A stretch of 64,000 bases of DNA, taken from Flaveria trinervia (Eukaryota > Streptophyta > Magnoliopsida > Asterales > Asteraceae). This document shows positions 21,783 to 31,542 of this stretch, piece after piece. Under the pieces are notes generated by a model. That model was given only the letters and a program-made list of their open reading frames with translations, was not told the DNA's origin and made no database searches. Position 1 is the stretch's first letter; every line of letters starts with the position of its first letter. Position numbers and translations under genes: made by a program. The DNA is taken from the NCBI GenBank assembly GCA_025506515.1, contig CM046451.1, positions 47,937,212-48,001,211 on the forward strand, read 5' to 3'.

Positions 21783-23763
21783 TGTAAGGCCCCGTTCCTG
21801 GGCACCTCACAGTTGGTCAATCACAGCAGTTGAAAACACTACACAGTATAATTATACAAACTTAAGCAGCGGAAATGATTATCAAAAACCATTCATTTCA
21901 TTTAAATCAATATTCTTAAGCAAAACATCACATAAACTGTTTACAAAAGAATTGTTTTACTGCATTACCAAACAACAACAACATAAAACACGAATGGATG
22001 TCAGTCTTTCCTTGCCGAGTAGCTTCACCCTCGTGCCATCCTGAGCAATAATTACTTGCCAACTGAAAATGTATAGAAGTCAGCGTTGCTGAGTGAGCTC
22101 TAGTTTTTAAAGTAATAAAATACTTTCTGTATGTTGTATATGAAAATACTCTTTTCTGTAAAATACAACTCTATACTTTATATGCGAGCACACATTAACT
22201 ATATGAACAGATACTGTTCGTTCTCTTTACTGTATGCCTTGTATGTTGTGTAAACTTTTATCTTTATCTTTCACTTTCTTTATATACTAATAAGCAATAC
22301 CCCAACTGTATGCACAATGGAAAATGGGTGATGGGCCATCTATATCCCTTGAAAGGGTCAACTATATCCCTCGAAAGGGTCAACTATATCCCTCGAAAGG
22401 GTTCTGTGTACTGTATACAAGGCCAACCCAATCACCCAGGAAATGCTGCAAGGTCCTGCCAATCTTAATTGATTGGCCCTGTGTGGATAATAGGGTAGCT
22501 AACCCGCAGCACAGTCGAGCTAACGACAACATGGTCATGTACCTCGTGTAAGCTTGCAAGACTTGTTACATTTTATTACTGTCCCTCTTCTTTTCTTTAT
22601 TGTTCTTTCTCTTTATTACTACGATATACATTACGTTACGATAATAAACATACCACGTAAAGTCACACACTATAAGTAATAATAATAATAGCAATAATAA
22701 TAATAAGGAACAATCATAACCATGCATGAATCATCATCATAAATAACCAGCACACACTCCCAGAAAATTCTGTAAAAATTTCTAAGTGCTTTGGCTCTTG
22801 ACACTATGTGGGCGCATGAGCCCTGTTTGGGCGTTTCATCACTATATAGGCGCATGAGCCAACACTTAATCATTTTATCACTTAGGCGCATGAACTATTC
22901 AGGCGCATGGGCACTATTGGGGCGTATGAACACTTAGGCGCATGGGTTATTCGGACGCATGGACACTTAGGCACATGAGCCACTTGGGCACATGGGCACT
23001 ATTGGGGCGTATGGCCCTACACTTAGTCATCTGACTAATATTTCTAGGCACATGGACCACTGTTCAGGTGCATGGGCTATACTTAATCATTCTAAAGCAT
23101 TTTCAGGCGCATGAGCCTTATCAAGGCGCATACACCCTCTGTGTAACATGTTTTTAGTATATTTTCAAAACCAATCATCAACCTATCTGTTCTAAGCTTA
23201 ACATGGCTATTCTAACAAGAATAACCTATAAGCATTCAAGAATTAACAGCCATCATGCATAAAACATACGGGTAAACATATATAAACTTTGTAAAATCAT
23301 TTTAATACATTTTCAGCACCAAAGATAGTTTGAAACAAGTAAAAACGGGGTCTAGAGCTCACCTGGTGCAACTTGGGTGTTCTTCCTTTCTAACCTGCTT
23401 ACAAATGAGTTCAAACACCTAAAAACAACACCAAACCACACACACCCAGCAATACATAAACACATAAGCACACAAGCATAAAACCGGAATAAAAGCCATC
23501 ATAAATATTTAAAATCATGAATTCTTACCTTGAATTTGGCTTCTCTTCTTCTTTTTCTTCAGCCGAGAGTTCCTCTGCTCTCTCTCTCTCTAAATCCGAA
23601 AGAAAGTGGTGATGTGAAGTGAGGGTGGGCGGCCATGCCCACCTTTACACCAACTTTTCAAAGATTTGTCCTTTTGGACACTTTTTGTCCTCTCTAGTTG
23701 GACTTTATTTCTTTTCTTCTTCATTCTTCATGTCTTGGTCTTTTTAAAATACCGTGTGTTACA
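21783..23763 (-). repeat. Element B right LTR (5' LTR)
   Basis: Plus-strand start TGTAAGGCCCCGTTCC and end GTGTGTTACA give TG...CA on the minus strand; length 1981 bp. It shares terminal segments and the GGCGCATG array (about 22805-23130) with the left LTR, but its middle is different: a 22-bp repeat at 22340-22400 instead of 108-bp repeats, and many substitutions just inside the ends. That is too much divergence for two LTRs made in one integration. Confidence 0.9.
22335..22402 (-). repeat. 22-bp tandem repeat in element B right LTR
   Basis: TATATCCCTCGAAAGGGTCAAC and close variants occur three times in a row. It occupies the LTR region where the left LTR has the 108-bp repeat. Confidence 0.85.
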
Positions 23764-23775
23764 CTGCATGTATGG
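23764..23775. repeat. Satellite sliver with TATGG target duplication
   Basis: CTGCATGTATGG between element B and element C matches the start of a satellite monomer (CATGTATGG). Its last five bases TATGG recur at 47851-47855 beyond the last LTR of element C. Confidence 0.85.
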
Positions 23776-23857
23776 TGTAAGGATTCCTGAAGTCTGATGC
23801 AACCCAAAACTACCTAAGTGTTTCAGCAACATGCACTAAGTACTGAAGTGAAGAATG

Positions 23858-24015
23858 CTTCGGAAGAATTACACAAAGCATTAGAAAATACTCTAAGTGT
23901 AATTTCTTCCGAAGCCAAGACCAATATCTTCCGAAGCCTAACATGAAGTCTTCCGAAGCTTGAAGAGACAAAGTCTTCCGAAGCTTCAACCTATGAAATC
24001 AGATTTCTTCCGAAG
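23858..24015 (+). promoter_or_regulatory. Cluster of six CTTCCGAAG-type palindromic motifs in LTR1
   Basis: Nine-base motifs CTTCGGAAG or CTTCCGAAG start at 23858, 23906, 23928, 23950, 23975 and 24007. Each is a near-perfect palindrome (CTTC, one central base, GAAG). They lie about 320-470 bp upstream of the LTR TATA-like box. The same motif recurs in the pol-to-envelope spacer and in the gag C-terminus. A binding-site role is inferred. Confidence 0.7.
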
Positions 24016-24330
24016 ACTTTTAGTACACATGCTTTATCTGATGTACTGTTCCATAAAGCACCTTTTCCGCTGCGTCTCTGATAAGTCACCAACTTACAAG
24101 AGTTGGTGAAAAGGTCCATGCTTTTGGTAACTGTACATTGAGGTCTTGTGTCTGAAACTTTCTACTTTATGTACTTTATCCTTTTTGTAATGTATAAGGA
24201 TGTGAGCTATGGCATGTCATAGTCACAAGGTCAAAAGGCAGATATGCCTTTTGATCCTACAATTGATTTTGTTAGTGTCTAGTCAATTGTATCCAGCTGG
24301 CTTTCATAGTATAGCCGGCTGTAGGTGTAG

Positions 24331-24338
24331 TATAAGTA
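24331..24338 (+). promoter_or_regulatory. Putative LTR1 TATA box
   Basis: TATAAGTA in GTAGTATAAGTATTCC, about 555 bp into the LTR. The same site is at 35972 in LTR2 and 47617 in LTR3. Transcription would then begin near 24360, leaving an R/U5 of about 200 bp. This is inferred from position and sequence only. Confidence 0.6.
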
Positions 24339-24566
24339 TTCCAAGTTCTTGTATCTTTCCATATGCTTTGTAACACTTGTAAAAGAACTTGAGAAAGCAA
24401 TATACTGCTCCCTTGAAAACTATACTTCTTGTTCTGTCTCTTGCTTTACTTGTGTTCTCTGCATCACCTTTGGTTACCTAGTTCACTGTTTGATTAAGAT
24501 TTAGTTAATCTCCTCATTGTGTTGTTGTGTTGTAATTGTGTTCAAGCCCTTGAACGATCCTGCAAT

Positions 24567-24578
24567 TGGTATCAGAGC
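24567..24578 (+). other. Element C primer binding site 1
   Basis: TGGTATCAGAGC, a perfect initiator-tRNA-Met complement, two bases after LTR1. Confidence 0.93.
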
Positions 24579-24647
24579 ATTCAGGCTCGTGATATAAGAT
24601 CTAACCATCTTAAGATCCCTCACACACACAAAAACTAAACTTTTCAA

Positions 24648-27365
24648 ATGGCTTCCATCTCAAAGACTGATATGGAGACTGGAACCATGAACAAATCCCC
24701 ATTGATCACTCTTGATGACTTCGACACCTGGTGCATGAGGATGGAAGGCTTCATCAGGTCTCTTGACTCAAGAATGTGGGAATCTGTTGAATATGGACCT
24801 TTCATACCTAGCACCCCCTCTGCTACCGGTGCTGGTATGATTCCTAAAGATGTGGCCAACTACTCAGATGAAGATAGGAAAAGAGTAGAGATTGACAGGA
24901 AGGCCATGACTGCTCTTCAGACTGCTATCCCAAACTCTGTGTACAGAGGTTTTAAGAAGTGCAAACAGCTAAACAGCTGTGGGATGCACTGAAGCTGATG
25001 TATGAAGGCTCCTCTGAAGCCAAGGAGAACAAGAAAGATCTTCTGAAGCAGCAGTTTGAAAATTTCACCTTTAAAACAGGTGAAACCATGACCCAACAAT
25101 ACTTCAGGTATGTTGAGATTGTGGATACCCTTGTGGATGGAGGAGTTCCTCTTGAGAACAGAGACATTGTAAGGAAGTTCATGTCCTCACTTCCTAGGCA
25201 ATGGACACACTATTGTGTGGTAATCAAGAGGACTGAGAACCTTAAAACTCTTACTCTGACAGAGTTATATGGGATTCTCAGTGGATACCAGATGGAGATG
25301 AACTTACAAGGTTCATCTGGCAACTCTAACAATCAAATGGGTTCAGCCCTTCATGTGGTTGAAAGGGACAGCATAGAACCCCAACATCATCTCCTATGCT
25401 ACCCTGACAACTCACAAAAGGGTCCTTTCATCACCTTCCGGAGACACCAAGGAGAACTTTACTCAAGGGCCCATTCCAAGACAAGTTCTTCTCAAGCCTT
25501 TGTGTCTGCAGATGAAAGCTGTGGAAATTATCTCTTCACTCTTGAAGATCTAGACTGTATCCATCCAGATGACCTGGAATACATGGAGATAGTTCAGCAG
25601 ATGGCTCTTCTCACTCACAGAGCCAAGAAGTTCTACAAGAGGACAGGAAGAAAATTTCCAAGCAATGCTACCAGTGGAAGTTTGGCCTGGATAAAAGCAA
25701 AGTTAAGTGTTACAATTGTAACCTTATGGGTCACTTCGCCAGGGAGTGTAAGGCACCCAGAGCAAATGGGGGTCAAACACAACTCAGACCAAACTTCACC
25801 AACAATACCCCTCAGGCTGAGAAGACAACAACATGCTGCGGTTGCTGTTGAAGAGGGAGGATTTGACTGGAGTTTTCAGGTGGAGGATGCTTCTCCAAAC
25901 CAAGCATTGATGGCTGATCATGATGAAGCCAAGGTATTAGAACATCTTTGCTCCCCTGAATGCATTGCTAAAGTAAATAGATACAGGTCCTACAACCTAG
26001 AGATGAGATCTGATCTTGAGTCATTAAACATATTAAAATCTGACTTTAGAAAGTCTGAAAATGATTACAAGTTAAAGATAGAAGACTTGGAGAAAACTAT
26101 TTCAGTACTAAAACATGAACATACAGATTTTAGAACTCAGATCCAAGATCTCATCACTAAGTTGACTAAGTGCCAGGCTGAGCTTGTGATCAGCAAAGCC
26201 CTGGCAGAGAAAAGTGTTCTTGAAGAAGAGACCTTCAAGAACATGATATCCTCATCCCTACACAATAAGGTTTGTTATCAAAATAGACAGGGACTGGGAT
26301 CAAATGAGATAGCTCCTCCACACACAATCTTGTCTGTAAGATCTCCTAGGTGTGGAACTTGTGAAGATGAGCTTCCTCTCATAGATCCAGTAAGTGAGGA
26401 TGATGAAGAAGTGATAGTGAGGAATCCCTCTGAGAAGAGTGAAGAAGAGGATTCCTCCAAGGGCCACTATCCTTCTGAGGAGAAGAAATTAACTGTGATG
26501 ACCAAGTCCAAGAGAAGAACTTGATCAGGAAGAGCAAAAGGAAAGCAAAGAAGGCTCAAGAAATCAAGGCTACCTTTGATGCTAAGCAGAAACAAGTGTT
26601 TATCTCTGCAGGTTTCAAAGCAATAAGGACTGAAGACATCCACCAAAGCCTCTTATCTAAGAGTTCTGGTTCATGTTCAAATCATCTCAGTACAAAGAAG
26701 AAGACTGAGCTGCTGTGTACCACTGCTGCACAGCCTGGACCATCAAATTCCAAGAACAGTTCACAGCCCAAGGAACTGTATCTGAATCTACCAAGATGAA
26801 GGTGAAAAAGGAATGTGACCAAGGCCAGTCTTGCTCTCAAAAGGAGATTTCTTTGAAGAAGAAAATGCTGTGTGTTATGTGTGAAAGTACTTCTCATATT
26901 GCCAAGGATTGTCCATACAATCCTAAAAGTACTATCCACATGACCAATACAAAGACTTCAAAGAATCTCAAGAAGTCTCAAGCTTCGGAAGGAAAGTCTG
27001 TTTCCTTCGGAAGCTCCAAATCAAAGAAGAAGGTAAATGGAAAATTACCTTCGGAAGCAAAGTTGGTCTCGGAAGAAAGGAGTTCTTCCGAAGTACTAAA
27101 GTCTACTGCAGTGACTGTAGATTCTTCCGAAGTATCAGTCATTAAAACTTGTGAAGCTCCAAAAGCTTCTAAGGTTTTGAAGGTCAAGTCCAAGACTCCA
27201 AAGGTGGTGTGGAAGTCTAAGAAAGACCAAATGACTGAGGTTTCTCCATCAACAACAGCCGAAGATCCCCTCTGTACAACCATAGGATCTATTACTGTTG
27301 CATTACCTTCTATTACACTTACTGAACCCAAGACAAGTAAGGCTTGGGTTTCCAAATGTAACTAA
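24648..27365 (+). pseudogene. gag: Element C unit 1 gag with two zinc knuckles, frameshifted
   Basis: ATG at 24648 opens a copia-type gag with DFDTWCMRMEGFIRS near 24718. A frame change near 24963 (also present in unit 2) leads to TAKQLWDALKLMYEG and the capsid part SLPRQWTHYCVV. The first zinc knuckle, CYNCNLMGHFAREC near 25700-25740, is out of frame with the long open stretch 24959-26524, so another frameshift lies upstream of it. A helical region follows (near 26000-26240). The second knuckle CVMCESTSHIAKDC (near 26873-26915) lies in the open stretch 26715-27365, whose Ser/Glu/Lys-rich tail is partly encoded by CTTCGGAAG motifs. The frame stops at 27363-27365. Confidence 0.85.
26979..27143 (+). 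repeat. CTTCGGAAG motifs inside the unit 1 gag coding region
   Basis: Five exact copies of CTTCGGAAG/CTTCCGAAG plus one degenerate copy lie in the gag tail, translated largely as Ser-Glu or Ser-Ser-Glu. It is the same motif as in the LTR and the pol-to-envelope spacer. Unit 2 has the same cluster (38637-38750) with the last copy lost in a rearranged patch. Confidence 0.8.
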
Positions 27366-27376
27366 TCATTTTCTTT

Positions 27377-30300
27377 GTGCAGGAACAGCTCAAGACAAAC
27401 AAGAATGTCTGGATAATTGACAGTGGCTGTTCCAGGCACATGACAGGCGATAGGTCTTTACTTCATAATTTTGAGAGAATTGATGGAGGACCAGTTGCTT
27501 TTGGAGGAAATGAAGGTGGTTACATTTATGGAAGGGGCAAGGTCACAAATGGTAAGCTCAGCATTGAGAAGGTAAATTTTGTTAAGGAGCTTGGGTACAA
27601 TCTTCTGAGTGTATCTCAATTTTGTGATCAGAGTCATAACATGCTCTTCACTGAGCATGAGTGCATTGTTCTCAAACCTGGAGTGGTCATTCCTCATGAG
27701 CATATTCTGCTCAGAGCCCCCAGGAAAGGGAACATGTACAAGATGGATTTGCAAGAAACATCTCCCTCTGGAGAAGTTTCATGCTTTCTATCTAAAGCAA
27801 ATAGTGATGAGTCTTTCCTATGGCATAAAAGAATGTGCCATGTAAACTTTAAGAATATGAATAAATTAATCAAACATGATCTGGTAACTGGAATGCCAAA
27901 GAAAGAGTTTACAAGTGATGATCATTGTGTTGCATGCCTGAAAGGGAAGCAACACAAGGTATCTCACAAGCCTAAGGAAAAGAACTCCATCACTACTCCC
28001 CTACACTTATTACATATGGATCTCTTTGGCCCCACCAGTGTAATGAGTTTAGGAAGGACCTTATACTGTCTAGTGATCACAGATGATTTTACAAGATTCA
28101 CTTGGGTTTTCTTTCTTAGAACTAAAGATGAGACTCCTGAGATTCTAAAGAATTTCATCTTAAAGATTGAGAATCAATGTGATCACAAGGTCAAAACCAT
28201 AAGATGTGATCAAGGAACTGAATTCAAGAACCAAATCCTTGATACATTTTGTGATGACAAGGGTATTACAAGACAATACAGTGCTCCCAGGACTCCTCAG
28301 CAAAACGGAGTTGCTGAGAGGAGAAACAGGACACTTATTGAAGCTGCAAGAACTATGTTGTCTGACTCTAAACTGCCTATCACCTTCTGGGCAGAGGCAG
28401 TTAATACTGCCTGCTATGTGCAAAACAGAGTCTTAGTAGTTAAGACACATGGTAAGACTCCTTATGAACTTTGGCACAAGAGGAAACCTTTCATTGGTTT
28501 TCTCAGGTCATTTGGATGTCCCTGCACCATCTTGAATACCAAAGATCAAGTTGCCAAGTTTGCTGAGAAATCAGACGATGGACACTTCATTGGATACTCT
28601 TCTCAAGCTAAAGCTTATAGAGTATACAATCTCAGAACTAGAATCATTGAGGAGTCAGCCAATGTGACTTTCAATGAGCACACTCCCAGTGTGGCTGGTT
28701 CTGGTCCGGATTGGCTATTTGATCTTGATTTAGTTACCAACTGTTTTAATAAATCTTGTGAGCATGTTTCAGGATCTGCAGAAAATTTAAATACAGGTGA
28801 TCCTGATCCAAGATTTGAGCTTGGAAGACCTTCAGCTCCAGTTGGAACTACTTCGCAAATGAGGTTTCTATCAGCACAACAATGACAAATCCAGCTGATA
28901 CATCTGGCATGCCTTCAAATTCCAGTTCAGAGGCCTCTCAACCAGATAAAGACATCTCAATTGCAGAAGATAACAATGGTGATGGTGAAAGTGATCAAGA
29001 ATCTCTTGATGCTAATAACCATACCATAGATGATAACATCAATGATGTCACACACTCATTGGATCAAGTTAATCTTGATAAGTGTGATAATGTGGAGGAT
29101 CAATCTTCAAGACCAGATCTAAATTTCTCAAATTTGGATCTATCTCAGCAACTTGCTGTGATCCCTCAGCTAAGGATCCACAAGTCTCATCCTACTACAA
29201 ACATCATTGGAGATGTTATCTCCGGGGTAAAGACAAGAGGGCAAACCCATGAAGCAAATGTTTGTCTTCACTCTTGTTTTCTATCCCAGTTAGAGCCAAA
29301 GAAGTTGAGGAGGCTCTAAAGGATGGAAGTTGGGTTGAAGCTATGCAACAAGAGCTGCTTCAATTCAAAAGACAGAAAGTTTGGAACCTTTGTCCTCTTC
29401 CTCATGGGAAGACTACCATTGGAACCAAATGGGTTTTTAGGAATAAAAAGGATGATAGAGGAATCATCATCAAGAACAAGGCTAGACTAGTTGTTCAAGG
29501 ATACACACAAGAAGAAGGGATTGACTACACTGATGTCTTTGCTCCTGTAGCTAGACTAGAAGCTGTTAGGATATTCCTGGCATTTGCTGCATCCAAGAAC
29601 TTCAAGGTCTACCAACTTGATGTAAAGTGTGCTTTCTTATATGGAGTGATTGATGAGGAGGTTTATGTCAAACAACCACCTGGTTTTGTAGATCCTGATC
29701 ATCCTGATTATGTCTGCAAGCTTGACAAAGCTCTCTATGGGCTGCATCAGGCACCCAGGAAGTGGTATGAGACACTGTCTGAGTATCTCTGTAAACATGG
29801 TTACAGGAGAGGTACTATAGATGGAACTCTCTTCATCAAAGGACAAGGAAACGACATTCTGCTAGTTCAAGTATATGTGGATGACATCATCTTTGGCTCA
29901 ACCAATTCAAGGCTCTGCAAAGACTTTGAAAAGCTGATGAAAGATAGATTTGAAATGAGTTCAATGGGAGAACTTAATTTCTTTCTGGGAATTCAAGTGA
30001 AGCAGGTTGAAGATGGCATTTTCATAAGTCAGTCAAAGTATGTTCAAGATATACTCAAGAGGTTCAACATGACTGATTGTAAGACTGCTAAGACACCCAT
30101 AGCCAGAAACCACTCTCTTGGTCCAGATCTTGAGGGGGAGTGTGTAGATGAGCACTTATACAGGGCTATGATTGGGTCTCTTATGTATCTTACAGCTAGC
30201 AGGCCTGATATCATGTTTGCTACATGTATTTGTGCAAGATATCAAGCTAATCCTAAGATGTCTCACTTAATCACTGTGAAAAGGATTTTAAGATACCTCA

Positions 30301-30817
30301 AAGGTGCTTCAACACTTGGTTTATGGTATCCAAAGAATTCTAATTTCAATCTGTATGCCTATACAGACAGTGATTATGGTGGTTGCAACATGACTGCAAA
30401 GTCTACATCTGGGGGATGTCAATTCTTTGTGGAAGGGTTGTCTCATGGCAATGCAAGAAACAAACCTGTGTGTCTGCATCAACTGCTGAGGCTGAATACA
30501 TTGCTGCTGCAAGCTGCTGTGCTCAAGTGCTTTGGATTCAAAATCAGATGCTAGACTACGGATTTAACTTCAAAGAGACTCCTATCCACATAGACAACAA
30601 CAGTGCTATCTCTATCACTGAGAACCCTGTGCAGCACTCAAGGACCAAACACATCAACATCAGGTATCATTTAATAAGAGATAACTATGAAAAGGGGTTA
30701 ATTAAACTAGTCAAAGTTCACACAGATGAACAATATGCTGATCTGTTCACAAAAGCTTTTGATGAACAGAGATTTAAGTATCTGATATCAGCTATTGGGA
30801 TGATCAACTTTGAGTAG
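27377..30817 (+). pseudogene. pol: Element C unit 1 pol (protease, integrase, RT, RNase H), three frameshifts
   Basis: Copia-order polyprotein. Protease: IDSGCSRHMTG near 27417. Pre-integrase zinc site: LWHKRMCHVNF near 27820 and CVACLKGKQH near 27930. Integrase core: HMDLFGPT, CDQGTEFKN and PQQNGVAERRNRT with catalytic Asp, Asp and Glu. RT starts near 29310 (WVEAMQQELLQF) with LDVKCAFLYG and the catalytic VYVDDIIFGS near 29874. RNase H: ASTAEAEYIA near 30475, later QHSRTKHINIRYHL. Frame breaks near 28855, 29305 and 30428 are single-base changes absent from unit 2. The frame is offset from gag and opens only at 27362. Stop at 30815-30817. Confidence 0.92.
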
Positions 30818-30965
30818 ATTTTTTCTTAAAACTAATTCTAATTATTTCTTCTTAAAAATATGTGTGTCCTAAGTTGTCTAGTTCATCACTTTCATAAGCT
30901 CATGTTTTCTTTGAATGAAAAACTCTTTTGAAGACTTTCCTTGGATTCTTGAAAATTTTCTGATA

Positions 30966-31290
30966 CTTCGGAAGATAACATTTTACCTTCGGAAGAAAAA
31001 TATGTCTTCAAAATAAATGACTGTCTAAGAAATTTTACCTTCGGAAGAAGTCAAAATTTATCTTCCGAAGCTTAAAATTCTCACTTAGACACTTATTCAT
31101 TTTTAAGGACTTTTTCCTTCCGAAGCAAAAATTACTTTCGGAAGCTTTGTTCATTCTTATACAAAGCTTTCAAAGTTTATTTCTCTTCCGAAGCATAAAT
31201 CTTTAAGACTCTCAGGAAAATTCTTCCGAAGTCACTTTAGCTTCGGAAGCTTTTTCAATCAAACTTCCGAAGACAAATTACTTTCGGAAG
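30966..31290 (+). promoter_or_regulatory. Cluster of about eleven CTTCCGAAG-type motifs in the unit 1 pol-to-envelope spacer
   Basis: In a 725-bp non-coding spacer (30818-31542) about eleven copies of CTTCGGAAG, CTTCCGAAG or one-base-shorter TTCGGAAG occur, in both central-base forms, on average 30 bp apart. They end about 130 bp before a TATA box and 250 bp before the envelope-like ATG. The same motif lies upstream of the LTR TATA box. An enhancer-like role is inferred. Confidence 0.7.
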
Positions 31291-31418
31291 CTTTTCGAAC
31301 TCCAAGAAAACTACTTTTTGAGCAAAAAGGTAAACTACTTTTTCAGAGGTGGGACCGACATACGGATTTCAAAGTTTATCCTCTTTCATTAAACTTTATC
31401 TGAAATCCTTCTCTCTCA

Positions 31419-31424
31419 TATAAA
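31419..31424 (+). promoter_or_regulatory. Putative internal promoter TATA box for the unit 1 envelope-like ORF
   Basis: TATAAA in CTCATATAAACCC, 124 bp before the ATG at 31543, followed by a pyrimidine-rich stretch (TCTTCTTCT, TCTCTCT, TTTTCTCTTC) like a plant 5' leader. Unit 2 keeps it at 43074, 120 bp from its ATG. Confidence 0.6.
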
Positions 31425-31542
31425 CCCAACGGTTTCCCCCCTCTTCTTCTATCATCTGCTTTTCTTCCATACCTAAAACCCAAAGCTTTCTCTCTGAAAT
31501 TTACTTCCCATTCTTTTCTCTTCATCTCTGAGCTACCTCACA

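Larger units (their letters stand above)
5403..23763 (-). mobile_element. Ty3/gypsy Tekay-type retrotransposon B, degenerate and apparently chimeric, split by element A
   Basis: Reading on the minus strand the order is LTR (21783-23763), primer binding site, gag, protease, RT, RNase H, integrase with chromodomain-like tail, polypurine tract, LTR (5403-16811 minus the inserted element A). The domain order and the chromodomain-like C-terminus place it in the chromovirus Tekay/Del group. The two LTRs are related but clearly not a matched pair, and the 5-bp flanks (ATACA on the left, CTGCA on the right) do not match, so the present structure is probably a recombinant of two insertions. Many in-frame stops make it non-autonomous. 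Confidence 0.88.
23776..24564 (+). repeat. Element C LTR1
   Basis: Starts TGTAAGGATTCC and ends GAACGATCCTGCA. It holds six CTTCCGAAG/CTTCGGAAG motifs (23858-24015) and a TATA-like box at 24331. It differs from LTR2 and LTR3 at only a few positions, for example ACTACC for ACTGCC and AAATCAG for AAGACAG, which LTR2 and LTR3 share. Confidence 0.95.

Noticed and set aside
22670..22710. TAATAATAA-type microsatellite in the element B right LTR as a functional element
   Set aside because: A short simple repeat of about 30 bp with no conserved counterpart in the other LTRs.
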